Shown here one piece after another: positions 21,485-34,145 of a DNA stretch of 64,000 nucleotides (position 1 is the stretch's first letter; each line of letters starts with the position of its first letter). This stretch comes from Stenopsyche tienmushanensis (Eukaryota > Arthropoda > Insecta > Trichoptera > Stenopsychidae). Made by a program: the position numbers and the translations under genes. The stretch covers positions 620,001 to 684,000 of the forward strand of contig WACJ01000188.1 of the NCBI GenBank assembly GCA_008973525.1. The letters are read 5' to 3'. Below the pieces are notes generated by a model. That model ran no database searches and was not told the origin of the DNA. It saw only the letters and a program-made list of their open reading frames with translations.

Positions 21485-23100
21485 GACATAAATTGGCTAT
21501 ATGGGGTACTGCAGCGAAACTATCTTGTAATAAATAGTCTTAATCGTATAGTATCATTTCATTTTTTTAAAAGCATCCATTGAATCTATTTTAGATTCCG
21601 AACATCTTTACCTTTTGCGACAGCACTATAAATTTGGGTTATTATCCAAATTCTGTATTAAATAGTATAAAAACCGTTATAAAGACATTTAAAAATTATG
21701 AGAAGAGAAAACGCTAAGAACTTATGCACCAACCCAATATTTTTTATTCATTCATCAATTGAATTTATTTCAGTCATCGATTGGATATCTTACCTCAGAT
21801 GGATATCTTCAGATCAAAATGAATTTTTTTTAAAACCGAACATATGCCATCGCCCGCATCAACTAACCGGTCAGCTAAAAGTTTGAATGCATACTTATCA
21901 AAAACCAAATCTCACTATTGCTATATACATAAAACCTGCACGCTTTTCAATTTAAGTCGTCGAAAATTATTTGGTTTCATGACAATATAGTCCACCCTAT
22001 CACGTATTAGTTACCTCTTTGTGTTTAGTTCTTGAGTGCCGAGTTAGAGCTCAAAGACTTACCCCATTAGCATTCAGCACATATGATGGAGAATGCAACT
22101 TCCAACCTATAAAGCAGTTCGCCCTGCCTTTTTCCAGTTTCACCTGCGAACTTACCCTCCATTCATTTAGCCCTCTTTGTGTTTCCTTCCGAGGATTTCC
22201 TATTTCATTACGCTCGAAGGTAGAAATGATAACCCGAAACGTGTATAACATAAATAAATATGGATGCCATCGTGTACTTTATATCAATAGCAACATGCTC
22301 AAATTTATTTTGACGACCGGCCATTTTGGATTCAATACCAATTGTTATCAACGATGATCATTGTATATATATTTTTTAAATTTATTCAACATTTAGCTAT
22401 TCTTATTTTATGCAAATTTAAATTAAATACGTTTTGTTAAAGTTCAACTCAGGTGTTTGAATGCAAATAAGGTAGCATAGAGCAACTTGTATCAATTAAG
22501 GCGTGCATGTGTCTAGCAGGCATGAACAGCATTAACTTCTAGCTTCAACTTGCGCTATTCAAAGTCAACAACTAGAAAGCAACAAGCAAATTATTGACCT
22601 ATTAAACTTGCAGAAGCAGAGCGAATTTCTTGCTATGCCAATCCGATTTGCAGCCCTAATATCAGACTTAATCCTTATAAATAGAGGATCAAATCTTTGA
22701 TATCAAGCAGATATGGGATATGGAGCAAATACGCTCCTAAAATGGAATTTCGTACCTCAGTATGGAGTTATCGCGGGGTGAGCTTCAGGCATCTTCCTAG
22801 ATATAATTAGAATTAACCTTTGAGTACGAGTTTTCATAAATTATTCTGTTCAAGTTAAGGGAATACGTTTGAAGATGAATTAACAACTCAATTAACATAA
22901 TTCATCTATGAAGATCACTTTTGAAATATATTATATTTTTATCTTATAATTATTAATTAAGAATGTAAAACAAATATTTGCTACCAAAGTTACGAGAGTA
23001 GTCCACAGAGGTACCCGACCTAACGTATAGATGATGATTGTTGTTTAAAAGAATATTTAGTATTTGTTTGGCAAGCATTAATAAGGAAGAAGAAGTATTC
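21485..23100. other. Unassigned spacer
   Basis: Contains an unrecognised 112-codon frame (22,019-22,354) facing a 66-codon minus frame. No domain or transposon motif is evident. Confidence 0.45.
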
Positions 23101-23104
23101 TAAA

Positions 23105-23228
23105 AGAGGAGATGGTAGCCACAAAATCTGTGTACTCAACCAGTCTGTCTTTCGGATCGCTGACACGATAAATGAGCGCCTCGTTATCAGAGATCATGCC
23201 CCAAAATGTCCACAGAATAGTTCTTAAT
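23105..23228 (-). pseudogene. Non-LTR C-terminal tail, copy 8
   Basis: Minus strand reads LWTFWGMISDNEALIYRVSD, then DRLVEYTDFVATIS, without a stop. The knuckle's last Cys is Phe. Only the post-knuckle part survives. Confidence 0.68.
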
Positions 23229-23234
23229 TTTCTG

Positions 23235-24685
23235 ACGCAGTTAACTCTTACTTAACTTAACTCGACGGCTTTCACTATAAACAGGGCATCGAAGCTATTA
23301 AATATCGCTAGGAAAAATGCAGCATCCAGATGCCAGATAGTTTTATTTTACAGTTATATTTTTAACGTACATTTTTGTTTGTTCTAGGTATGTTCAAATT
23401 CAGCATGTATCTGATAAGCATATTGGGTGAGTCAATTATTTTAATCTCGAAACTGTATTCCACATTCTTATGATTATACTGCCCGCAGCATGTGCGTGCA
23501 TACTCTCTCTCGATCACTCGAGTGCCCACTCAACATTTGAGTGTAGATTAATCTAAGAATCTTAATAAGTCTACAAGAGCCATCTTACTCATTTGAAAAT
23601 TGCAAATCTAATTAAAGCTAATTTTTATTAAGTGACAAGTTCCTGTTACAATATCATGGTTTAAAAGCTTATGTAATGTGAATTGTGAATAAAAGGCTAA
23701 TTGTAGCATGCGTGTGTCATCCATTTGTATTCCATTGAAACGCTCAATTAATAAAAATATTAAAAATTAAATTTTAAATATGCTAAAAAATATATAATAA
23801 CATTTTTTATGATATTTAATGATTGACGTCCTTATAATATTTTCCAATTAATTGAATGCGAAAATCGTTCCTCTCTTAATTAAAAAAGTACTGAGGTGTG
23901 ATTAAGCGCCTGTTCGATTTTTACCCCATTTTTTTAGCCGGGATCGCTCCCGATATTTATTATATTTTTATGAAAATTAATGGAATCGCCCGTTTCGATT
24001 GCCCCCCGACGATAAGCAAACCTGACAGTTCGCAATGAGCGTGACAAATTACCGTTTAGTCCTTAAGCAATTTTTCCCGGTTTTCATGCTTGGTCATCCG
24101 ACCGTTAAACCAGTCGGGGGGGAAACCGGTCAGAATCGTTATTCATTCGGTACGACATGAACTGACGGATATTTGTGTATTTAACTCCCTAATTGGAGAC
24201 TTTACGTGGGGACTCGAGTGTGTTTCGGGATGTGAGCATCGTCGTCGGGAGCAATAAAAGAGAATGGAAAAGAGTTCCGATAGCGTTCGCATTTTATGAC
24301 AAAAGCTCTGGAGGACGTAAAACTTTAAGCTTTCGTCTATTCTGCAGTCATCAAATTAAATAATCGTAGCCCTTCAAGTGATTTCGCTAATTTTGGTCCT
24401 GTCTTTCCACAGCATTTACAAATAGTTGTTTAAAAAAGCTCATACATATACTTTAATATTTAATGCAGATTGAAAGTCGCGTTTTCTCAAGCGGATTTGC
24501 GGTATTTCATAAATAATGGTCCTGACCAACGAGTCGGCTACGATGAACGACGGAACATGTTAACGCTTTCATTCATTCTGTGATAGAGGTCGAAATGAAA
24601 CAGATACCGCAGGAGATCAATGAAATGTCAAACAATCATACCTTTCCTCAATATTTATATATAGTATTTCAAAAATCATTATGTG
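23235..24685. other. Unassigned spacer
   Basis: AT-rich, with a more balanced stretch at 23,870-24,300. Strings around 23,500 ('cactcgagtgcccactcaac') faintly resemble 31,090-31,130. No gene is supported. Confidence 0.45.
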
Positions 24686-24689
24686 ATAA

Positions 24690-25235
24690 AATCTGAATAG
24701 AATTTTTTTTTTTAATTGGGTTTTGGGTCTTTTTTTTTCGCGTTTTGTACGTTCCACGGGGAGTCGCATATAAAAAAATCGCATAAAAAAGACTTGAACT
24801 ATAATACATATAAAAGTGAGAGATAAGTTCCATTATTTTTAAAACCCACATAACTTTAAATCACAGTGATAGAATTTAGCAAAAATCGCATAAAAAAAGT
24901 TTATAAAAAAATAATAACACTACAAATTTATCTTAGCTACATTACATTGTACGATTGTATTGATCGTTAACCCAAATTTATCGTCTAAATAATGTTTACG
25001 CAAAGAAATGACCGAATATTGTGTGCTATTAATGGTGTTTAAATACAAGCTTAATACACGCTGCGATGGTCCTGACAGATAAGTGAAATTTTATCATGAT
25101 TTTAAATTAGCTCACTACTCAAAGGGTTAAACTTTGCACTAAAATTTAACCATTCATTTTTACGCAGATCGTGATATGGAGACATTTTTACGCAGATCAT
25201 GACTTTTTTATGCGTATTCGAATAAAAAAAGCTTT
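24690..25235 (-). repeat. 'Tatgcgattttt' repeat, copies in minus orientation
   Basis: Blocks at 24,690-24,900 and 25,140-25,230 are the reverse of 41,380-41,560: on the minus strand they carry repeated 'ttatgcgatttttt', an 'aaagttatg' core, an 'aataatgga' block and, at 24,760, 'gactccccgtggaacg'. Similar units with 'tgtgcga' recur at 58,980-59,430. Non-coding; class unknown. Confidence 0.5.
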
Positions 25236-25264
25236 GTTCTTTGTACTGTAGGAAAAAAACTGTA

Positions 25265-26775
25265 TAAAAGTGGATGCTAAAGGATAATTGACTGTATTTA
25301 TTAAAATATATATATATACATAAGGGATGATGACAATATCCAAAGGGTGCACTTATCATCGTCGTATCAGTGTCGTACTGCTGTAATAGTCAATAAATAA
25401 TATTTTTTTTATTATCTGATAGCAAAATATATTATGTAGATAGATATTGTATATAAATTTGTATAGATCTCGTTAGCATATTTGATGTAGACGGGGTCAA
25501 TTTGAATTGCATTAGCGTAGTGGGGCTCATCAAACGCTGTTTTTGAATAGCTCGGAAGGCTAGAACACGATAATTGGATCAGGTTTTTGATCTGGCTTTT
25601 CAATTAGAGTAGACGTAATTATTTTTGTATGCCTAGTTAGTTTTTTATCGCGTGTTTGACATTCGTGCCTACTTGAAAATCTCCCTCGTTTTTAAGCCCG
25701 GCGCGATCATCTAAATCGCAATCATTTTCACATTAGTGACGGCCCGGAGGTTCTCGAGATTAACACCGACCTGACGCGAGGACATGGACGATTTCCCGAC
25801 AAAAAAGCGAGGTAATTTTAAGGGGCGTTCACGGGTGGATGTGCGTAGGTCAGTTTGTCACGAGACCGCAAACTGTAATTCTTTCCAAATCCAGGAGCGA
25901 GCCCATCTGTTCGTTTTTAGCTGAATTATCTTTTTGTCCAAATTCGCTCTTACACGGAGATAAATCACCCAACAATATTGCTGATCCTAAGCGGCTTACC
26001 CTTATTTCTATTTAATCTGTGGACCGTTCATCTCATTTGTTCGCTATAATGAAAATATGCCTTTGCCGATTTCACATCCCCCTGTGGCCATTTCCTTGAA
26101 TGAACGCAACCATGTGTATGTTTGCGATGATAAAATGTATAGAAAAATTGTAGGGACTTCGCTCGTAATTGGCTCTGTAATACTCGAGAGAGAAAATAAA
26201 ATTCAAAACATCGCCTGAGGTAATTGAAGCTTTTTTACAACCCATTTTATTTTTACATTACTAAGTGCTTAACTAAATTGACAAATGCATTCTAAAATAT
26301 TAACGATCTTTATGGTGACATATTAACACCCATAAAATATCAACTACCCATTCTTTGAATAAAATCTTTAAAAATAACCTATTGAAGAGTATGCACGCAC
26401 ATGTTGCGGATAGCGCTCCATAGAGCTTTATTTACAATGCCGTACATAAACTTAAACTTAAAACTCTATTGACCACTGAAAAAAATCATTAAAAACTCAT
26501 TAACTGAGTAAACAAAACGGTTTTTTTTTTGAGAAGATTGCAAAAAAAAATACTCCAAATAAATAAAAAATTAATTTAAAATGAAAAAAAATTCTACGAA
26601 CTTATTGAGTATTGTTTTATATGCAATTCCTTATTATCATCGCTGTTCTGTGCGAATATAATTCGCCAGATTAGCAGTGACATCTTCCTACTCTCTTTAG
26701 GTGCAATATGCTATTTTAGCAATGCCATATTATGTGGCGCTGCGGGGACATTGTACCTGTAATTACCGACCGATC
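25265..26775. other. Unassigned spacer
   Basis: AT-rich, with a short TA run near 25,306 and a T9-10 run near 26,521. No supported feature. Confidence 0.45.
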
Positions 26776-26779
26776 GCTT

Positions 26780-26910
26780 CTTGCGTGTTGGCCTTGGCTG
26801 CGGGAGGACGTCCTTTCAGCAGCCAAATCCCTTGCATGATCCGATGGAAGAACGGATCCGTGCATCCCGACGAGCACGTGGGAATAGAGAGCTGCCCGGG
26901 GACTCTGATC
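26780..26910 (+). mobile_element. LTR fragment
   Basis: Shares with 36,735-36,895 the series 'ccttg.ctgcgggagg.cgtcc', 'gaagaacgga.ccgtg', 'catcccgacgagcacgtggg'. These are LTR-like segments of the family whose 3' end and primer site are seen at 12,600 and 43,790. Confidence 0.48.
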
Positions 26911-27284
26911 AAAGGCTTAATTTTAACCATAAAAATAATGACTTTCCCAGATATTCAAACTCTGAATTCTTCAAATGTTTAAGAAATTACGTTGATAAGT
27001 TAAAAAAAAAAAATTTAAAGGCGAAAGAATTTTATATATTTAAGAAAAGATATACACACTCTTGTTGGAGATATCACCATCAGATATTTGAATGCTAGTT
27101 CGAGTTGATGACCCCATTTTCGTATAACACCATCAATGTCACTGATAAAATTCCTTTCTGCTGAGACACGAACTAAAACTCGCGCAAAATTCCCGATTTT
27201 CCGACAAATTATTTATTTCCGTCGCTGCAGATTAATATTTGTATACTGTAATATTTTGATGTGATTCGTAATTATATTACGGAG

Positions 27285-27385
27285 GAATGCAAAGATTTTG
27301 AACCCCGTATCTATTATATTTCATATCGATATTCCCATTATTAAAGTCGGTGTGTAGTAAATACACCACCGGTGGGGAAAAGTTA
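27285..27385 (+). repeat. Dispersed repeat M, copy 1
   Basis: Matches 57,735-57,835: 'tttcatatcgatattc', 'ttattaaag', 'agtaaatacaccac'. The 57 kb copy directly precedes a mariner fragment, so this may be a mariner 5' flank. Confidence 0.42.
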
Positions 27386-27834
27386 ATGTAACAATTTGAA
27401 AAACATATATGTACTCTATATTTGTATACATAGATTAGACAGTTACTGCCCCTAGGCGTCGCCTAAGATCGCCAATTAGTAGTTACGCCACTGTTTCCAA
27501 GCGTCCAGATTTCGGCGGGAATGTCTCGATTTAGTAGCCTTCATCGTGCTGGTGAGGTGTACGATTTTTGTTAAATAAAAATTTCAATCTCATTTTTTTC
27601 GGGATTACGTTTACTAATCCCGGAACTCACGTACAGTACAGTTTCAACAAAAGCTCCCATGTTTGATCCAAAGCTAAAAATAATGCATTTTAAGAATTAA
27701 ATTGGAATTTTCAATACATTATTCGTATTTGCAAAATATAGGCGAAATATAATCCCCATGCAATAATCTGTGTAGATTTAATTCGCCAGACCATTGTCTA
27801 TTTGCCGATGATTCGTAGAAGGCGAGAGTCGTGA

Positions 27835-27940
27835 AGAGTCGTCGGATAACCTTGGCTGCAAAAGGACGTCCTTCCAACGGCCAGATCTCTCTCTCGTCAT
27901 TAATTAAGTAGTTATCTAAAGCGAGAGTCTTTTAATTCGA
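27835..27940 (+). mobile_element. LTR fragment
   Basis: Contains 'gtcggataaccttggctgc', 'ggacgtcctt' and 'agatctctctctc', then 'gtagttatctaaag'. The same order occurs on the minus strand at 42,305-42,200. Confidence 0.48.
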
Positions 27941-27944
27941 TGCC

Positions 27945-28670
27945 TGTCCACCACCATTCATCCACCCAGCTTCATAACGTCCCAAAAGAAGAACAGACTT
28001 AATTTACTTTACAGACTTACAGACTGATTTATTATTAATATAGCAACTTAATATAAGATACATTAAAAATATAAAATTTCACTTTGTAATTAAATTAATA
28101 AAAATTTAAAAATCGAATTTATCGACGCAAACTATTCAAAAAGTGCAGCAATCCAAACGGCGATATCCGAAGCCATGTCTCTGATTAAGCATTTTCATAG
28201 TCGTTTTTCAGCTCCATTACACTGTCAATTCAATGAGCACTTCGAACCTAACAAGTAAGTACATGAAAGCAAAAACTATATACAATTCCGTAAAAAAGGG
28301 GATTTAAAATGTCTAGATTCAGCCTTCACTGCAGATTCACATTGCAAAAAGATACATCGTTTCGATACAACGTACATCGCAAATTGTATTTAATCGCAAT
28401 TTGGATAGGACTAGAATAATAAAATAATTTAAATCATTATTTATGTACGCATTTCGGTTGGCCTTCAAAGGGTTTAGTTAATTATTTAAAATTTAATTAC
28501 AACATACATACACGTTTTGCGAGATTCGTTCCAAAGGAATACCGCAAATGTCAAAGTTCATCATGTATCTAAAAACATAAGATACGCCCTGAAGCCTCCT
28601 AAATAAATAATTGAATATTGGTTACAATAAAATTTTGGAACATTCTATCAAAAAGCAATATTGACTTTGT
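27945..28670. other. Unassigned AT-rich spacer
   Basis: No open frame of note and no recognised repeat. Confidence 0.5.
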
Positions 28671-28674
28671 TACA

Positions 28675-28830
28675 AAAAGTCTTTCAATAAGAGCGCTCTA
28701 TTTTTGAATGTAAATAAAACAAATTTTGTGTAATATATCTACACATTTTTATTTTTATTTTAAAGAATATTTTATGGCAAAAATTATGGTATATTATTTT
28801 GTTCAAATATTTGCCATATATTCATATTTT
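28675..28830 (+). repeat. Fragment of the 6.4 kb inverted-repeat element
   Basis: Starts with tttcaataagagcgct (28,682-28,697), one terminus of the element at 6,433, and keeps 'gaatattttatggcaaaaat' at 28,766 as in 6,520. The right half is absent. Confidence 0.52.
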
Positions 28831-28834
28831 TCGT

Positions 28835-29935
28835 TAAGAATAAATGTCATAAATTTTAAAAGCCTCAATTAGAACTCGATTAACTCTAAATGATGGTATG
28901 AACTGAAACTTTAAATGCTAGGTGTATCTTTCATACGTTGAGGGTTAAAAAGCAAGTTTACGCATATCAAACTCATAATGAAAGCCTGAAAAAACTGCTC
29001 ATTAAGAATTTTGTGTTTATTTCAGCATCTCTTCGCGTTCTGAAACTTCAAGTTCAAGCACAAATACAAGCTATGTCTACATGGATTAATATTTTAAAGC
29101 AATAAAATGCTCAAGCCTTCCATAAAGCACATTAACATCCTCCGATGTTTTACGACATAATCCCGCATTCCCGGAGTTTATCTATCTAGTTACATAATGC
29201 AAGATTAATTATGTTCGGATATAAACGGGATCGCAGGGGAGATGTATGGGCCCACTTGTTGAAATTACGGCGTCTTCCGATAAAATATTTGCACGTCTCC
29301 CGAATCTGATATCTTGATTGCATCTCTCGGCCGTTAAAGCCTTTTATTGCGGCCGTTATTTACTGGGGGGGGTGCGTAAATTTTCTTTCTCATTATGGGG
29401 CCGTCTAATCGAAAATCGCGTCGCATAAAAAACAAATCGTTAAGAGATAAACACGCTTAACCCGAACGGCGTGGCCCGAGGTCCAGGAACGGGAACAGAA
29501 AGCGAAGCGAGGGAATTGTGTCACGGGAGGGGGAGGAATTCAATTTGGCGAGGAGGCAGATATACAGGCTGCCGGGATTCGTATGTTTTGTAGTCTCCCT
29601 AGTCGGGAATCTGGATGGATTTTTGGCAATCTATTGCTAGCAGGAAAATGGATCAGGCGACGTGACGCAATCGTGCGACCTAGAAAATGCGTGGACAACA
29701 AAGAAGATTCGATTACGATGCTGGACACTGTCGTCTAATAACAGATATATTGTATCAATCATTACATAAAGACATCCCATAATCCAATTACATTCTATTA
29801 CAATAAAAAATATATGTTCGATGGAAATTTTATTATTCATTGAAAAAATATTGCCGAAATCCATTAGTTTTGTCAGTTTTTAGCTTATAAAAATGATCAT
29901 TTTTTAGGACAAATTCGACTTTATTCTTCAACATA
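28835..29935. other. Unassigned spacer
   Basis: More balanced composition at 29,150-29,700, including a G8 run near 29,367. No coding or transposon motif. Confidence 0.45.
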
Positions 29936-29941
29936 GTAATT

Positions 29942-29970
29942 GTTATTTAAATTTATATTATTTAAATAAC
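29942..29970. repeat. Perfect 11-bp palindromic hairpin
   Basis: gttatttaaat and its reverse complement separated by 7 bp, immediately at the 3' side of the mariner remnant. It could be a remnant of a terminal repeat or a chance AT palindrome. Confidence 0.5.
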
Positions 29971-29979
29971 GATTAATAA

Positions 29980-30350
29980 AACACCAAAATACGGAGGCCA
30001 AAACTTTGCCAGCTGATATTTGCGTTTTTGATCGCTTTGGGCTCCTTTAACCGGTAGCTGTCTTCTCAGCTGACTGCCGATTTGACTATGGAGTGTGTAA
30101 TTAATCCATGTTACATCCATTGTCATATCCCGCATGAAAAAATACTTTTCATTGCGCTGAAATAGCTCTAAACAGCGCTCCGAATTGTGGACGCGTTGTT
30201 GTTTTTGATCGAGTGTGAGCAAACGCGGTACCCACTTCGAACAAAGCTTTCACATGAAGAAATATTGCTGCCAAATAGTGAATAAATGTCAATTATCTCA
30301 TGCAACTTCAATTTATGATCGTACAAAACTATTTTGTGATTTTTTTATAT
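29980..30350 (-). pseudogene. mariner transposase remnant, subfamily 2
   Basis: Minus-strand reading gives KLCSKWVPRLLTLDQKQQR, VHNSERCLELFQRNEKYFF and MTMDVTWINY, spanning the region before and at the first catalytic Asp (DETW is DVTW, with the Asp kept). Downstream it retains LPVKGAQSDQKRKYQLAKF before drifting. A stop precedes KLCSK. It aligns along its whole length with 50,510-50,880, and both differ from the 'RKLCARW' mariners elsewhere, so this is a second subfamily. Confidence 0.78.
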
Positions 30351-30389
30351 TTTCTGGCGTTCAGCATCATCAGTGTTTGTATGGCCTCG

Positions 30390-30490
30390 TTTAATCCACT
30401 TTTCTCTCAGAACCGCGCAGCGTGAGTCAATCTTGTATATCTATAAATGAACCTTAACACTGTTGATAGGACACGATATTCGTTCATTTC
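30390..30490 (+). repeat. Dispersed repeat G, copy 1
   Basis: 'gcgcagcgt', 'ataaatgaacctt.acac', 'gttgata' and 'tcgttcattt' recur at 31,160-31,222. The leading 'ggcctcgtttaa' also occurs at 60,948 beside a mariner fragment, suggesting a mariner 5' flank. Confidence 0.45.
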
Positions 30491-30499
30491 ATCGCGCAA

Positions 30500-31135
30500 A
30501 CATAAACAATACACATGTGTGTCTTCAGTTTTATTCTTAATCAATTCTTATCCCTATTTACAATGTAATGAAAAATTAATAAATTTTCTTTCTTAATAAA
30601 AATTAATTACATATACTTATGCATTATTCTTTATTTTGGATAATTAATATGGGGTACAAATATCCATTTTATTACAATAAGTTTTAAATATCTTTATATT
30701 GTTGTTATAGATCTTCATTAGTATTTAATAATATCAGGATTCTCCAAAGAAACACATTTATTAATTCCAATAATAATTTTGCTATGGTTTAGTTTAAATT
30801 TTATACAACCAGTTTTGCGTAAAAGTCATAATATAAATTTAAATTTCATCTTTTTGATCTACAAGTATATAAACCTTCAAGCTGATACTTCTTCAGATTA
30901 AATTCAGCTATTCAGAACCGGGACAAATGTAACATAAATCTTTCTTAATTCGACTTGACGTACAAATTAAGAACAAGCTCTTCACAAATATTCGGTAATC
31001 AACACATCAGTACTTCGTGGGTCCGATAATTGCATGTAATACCAATTTAGATGATGAAATCTAAGAATTAATCGATGATATCATATTTAAGAGTGCACTC
31101 ACATGTTGAGTGCATACTCATTATCGCTTATCGTC
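30500..31135. other. Unassigned AT-rich spacer
   Basis: No supported feature apart from AT-rich runs. Confidence 0.5.
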
Positions 31136-31139
31136 CACA

Positions 31140-31222
31140 CAAATCCTCTTTTGTCTCAGGAACGCGCAGCGTATAAATGAACCTTTACACCGTTGATAAC
31201 ACACAAATTCGTTCATTTCTTC
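31140..31222 (+). repeat. Dispersed repeat G, copy 2
   Basis: See 30,390; about 80 bp of diverged similarity in direct orientation 740 bp downstream of copy 1. Confidence 0.45.
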
Positions 31223-31224
31223 GA

Positions 31225-31410
31225 TGAATTCGAAAACGAAGCGTTATGAATCGCTTTTCATAATATTTAGACGTGTAGGGGTACCTTTACATCGATATAC
31301 GATTGTACTCTCTCCGTCTCTATCTTCAATTAACTAATCCGCATTCGATATTATTTTTTTATCATTCGAGTCCGTTCGCAACATATGTGGAATTTATCAA
31401 TGAGCTAACG
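31225..31410 (+). repeat. Dispersed repeat H, copy 1
   Basis: 'tcgcttttc.taatatt', 'gtgtaggggta.ctttac', then 'cattcgagtccg' occur in the same order at 39,850-39,990. The 39 kb copy ends near a ttaa after 'actcatc', hinting at a piggyBac-type terminus. Confidence 0.48.
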
Positions 31411-31499
31411 AGATCGTTAATTTGTAATTGCTGTGTAAATTCCTGTTGTTTTTTTTTTCATACACATATAAAATTGATTTTTGGCACTGTGTGTTGTTT

Positions 31500-31600
31500 G
31501 TTTGGAATTTGTTTGCGGAGTATACATTCCTATACCGTTCATCTGATTGCGATGAAACTTTGGTGAGTTATTGGGCATGCATCCAAGAAGGTTTTTAAAT
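31500..31600 (-). repeat. Dispersed repeat E, copy 2
   Basis: Reverse of the repeat at 5,517 and 43,450: the minus strand reads ataactcaccaaagtttcat then 'gaacggtataggaatgtata'. Confidence 0.58.
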
Positions 31601-31604
31601 TATT

Positions 31605-33010
31605 ACAATCATTTTTTGTGTGTGGAATTTGTTTAAATAATCATTAAGCGCATGTAGCGTTGCAATACATGCCGGATACTCGCTTGTCTAATATATATAT
31701 ATATTTAGTGATGAATTTATATTGCCACTTAAGTGACATTTTTCTACTTAAGACCTTAAGCATTCGTCCTGTTTTAATCCCCGCTCTCGCTGAGAGCACT
31801 TATTCTTTTTTGCGAATTCCTCTTGTAAATACTTATCGCGAATCCTCAGAGCTTAAGCCGGATTTATACCGTACATTTATCCATAGCTTCGTCTTTAAAC
31901 GCTGCAGCTCCAAAAATAAAACTCTTACAGGCATCATTATAATTCTGTTAGCTTTCCTCCCCCTAATAAACGTCCCCCGGGAACCGCAAACGACCTCGAC
32001 GTCTGAATCCGAAAGCTTAATGAACCACCGACCGCCATGCTAATGATACGTCTATCAATAGCCTCAATACGAATGCGGTTTTATTTCATTTATTAAATTT
32101 GTAAGCGAAGTGATTCCCCGGCATTTGCCACCCAATCGCGGTGGAAAACTTAATTATATAAAGTTTTGGCGGAAACAATACGTCACTTTATGGCGGCGCC
32201 ATTTTACGGACGTCTTAGCGTCGATAATAATCCTATCAACTCCTCTCCTAATTAAATATTTTAATGTCTGCTTATCATCGACGCCGCCTGAACTTGGCTT
32301 TTAAGGGCTCTTAATTCTTGCCTGTCTAATAAAAGATTACATGCACCAGCGTCTTCTTCCCGGGGCTTGTTTGTTCCGACAAACAAAATTTATTTTTTCG
32401 ACATTCGAATCGTATTTTAATATGGCCCTCCGACCTGATTGATTGTGGCAGATGTTGCCTGTATTAAAAAATTTAAATCGCTTCTCTCTCTATCGCCTCC
32501 GTTTGATCCTTCGTCCCTTTCGTTTTAATTAAACAACTTTTATATTAAGCAGGCCAGTGCTCAAGTCGCTCTCATCAAATGCGAATTAATTTTACTCTTG
32601 TAATTTTTTCGCGGAAAAACATAATTTCCAAACTGTAAATTCGACTGGAACAAAAAGCGTAATCTTTTTTCGTGTAGTACTCGATTTTTGTCGAAGTTCA
32701 TTAAAGGCCTTAAAAATCCTCGAATGTTTCCCTTAATTAAGATTTCATAAATTATAACAATTTCCTTGAATTAATATTGTACAAAATAATATCGACATTA
32801 AATACGCTCCCTTTAAAATTTCAACATGACTGCGATATAAAAATAAAGCCTTAACGCTTCTTGGTCCCATCACTGAAGAAAAACGGCGAGAAGTAGCATC
32901 CTCTGTTGCGCAACGCGTAATTATTCGTTTCCATTTAAGCAGCCTTAGCATCATCATAATAGTTCGCGACTGTTTTTCAACTTTTAAGCCTCCGCGAAAC
33001 TTTTAATTAT
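31605..33010. other. Unassigned spacer
   Basis: Includes a 127-codon frame (31,660-32,040) and a 64-codon frame (32,110-32,301) with no recognised domain and no matched splice signals that I can defend. A TA run lies at 31,692. Confidence 0.42.
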
Positions 33011-33018
33011 TAAAAGAA

Positions 33019-33048
33019 GCAAAATTCCGGGTTATATTTGAATGTCCT
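33019..33048 (-). repeat. Solo arm of the 62,499 MITE
   Basis: The minus strand carries ttcaaatataacccggaatt, the arm shared with 18,551 and both arms at 62.5 kb. Confidence 0.45.
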
Positions 33049-33289
33049 TCGTAGAAGCCATTATCAAAGCTCCATTATTTTTCTTATGTTAATTTTTCAG
33101 AATAAGATCTTAATTAAAGCTGATCTTATATCCTACCAGTAGTGGTCCGTAGCTAAAATCAATGGGGGTGTCGCACGATACACGCTTTTTAAGTAGGTCA
33201 GGATCGGCACTGCGCGGGCGACAGTGCTCTTCCTCATAGCAACTTCTTATGAGCGCATGCACACCATACCACGCTGTATTGTCTTGAAA

Positions 33290-33855
33290 TTGTTACCCTT
33301 TTAATGCCTCTATAAACATATGGTAGTTATATGGGGTCAAGTCTGGACTGTTAAGTATAATATAATCTCTTTCCCAGTATAATATCTTTTATGCGACAAT
33401 TACCAGCCATTTTGGCGTATTTTTTTGTGGCGTATGTATATTTTTAAAAATGTGGTCACTGCCATCATGAGCCCAGCCTCAGTTTAAAGGAGACTGCACC
33501 AGATGACGGACTGCAGGGACTACCCCTTCCCAATGGTACTCGTATCGTTTTGGTCATTTGTAGTATTTAGCCACGGAGACTAGTCGCCATTCGAACAGCT
33601 TAAAACCGTTCTCCCCTGTATGCTCCCTGTGAACCTTTGACACAGTCTCCACCAACTACTGTAATCGGGTGTTCCACTCACCTCTTTATGGGTGCGCAGC
33701 ACAGGGTGACCTGCTCACCCAACTCACGTTAGCTGGGCTACCCCAGCTGTGTTTGATGAGCAAACCAACGAGGCTATTTTCGCGCACCTCTACTCCACAT
33801 CATTACACCAGGAGCTTTATGGGTGGCCATCATGGAGTCTAATACCCACCCGGGC
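33290..33855 (-). mobile_element. Foldback element arm (family of 11,865)
   Basis: A single arm aligning to both arms of the 12 kb element. Beyond the arm, 33,370-33,470 (minus strand 'gaccacatttttaaaaa', 'catacgccac', 'ccaaaatggctgg') also matches 48,280-48,360, so the family extends outward by at least 100 bp. The 62-codon frame at 33,749 is not recognised. Confidence 0.55.
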
Positions 33856-33914
33856 AGAAGAGGAACAGCTCAAATTCACAGTCTACCTGTCATGTAGATC
33901 AATCAACAAAATAT

Positions 33915-34121
33915 CTAACGATTCCCAAAAATCGTAGCCATCACTTTTCTAGCAGATTGTTTCTTAATTTTGAGACCTTCATGAAATTTTTGAGTCCAAA
34001 TAAACATTTGGGTCTTATTTAGAGCAACATCATTAAACTGTGCCTCAAGGCTCCTAAAAAATTCACGTATTAATTTAAGAGAAAACGACCAATTACGCGT
34101 TGCGCAACGGATTTCCATCAT
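33915..34121 (-). pseudogene. Internally deleted mariner transposase fragment
   Basis: A single minus-strand frame of 68 codons reads RSLEAQFNDVALNKTQMF and TQKFHEG, resembling the mariner N-terminal helix-turn-helix, then passes directly to KKQSARKVMATIFGNR, which resembles the KVMATVFWD block near the second catalytic Asp. About 150 residues normally separate these blocks, so the copy appears to have lost its middle while keeping frame. The FWD Asp is not kept. The match is moderate. Confidence 0.5.
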
Positions 34122-34145
34122 ATATCAGCATCTTGAATATATTAG

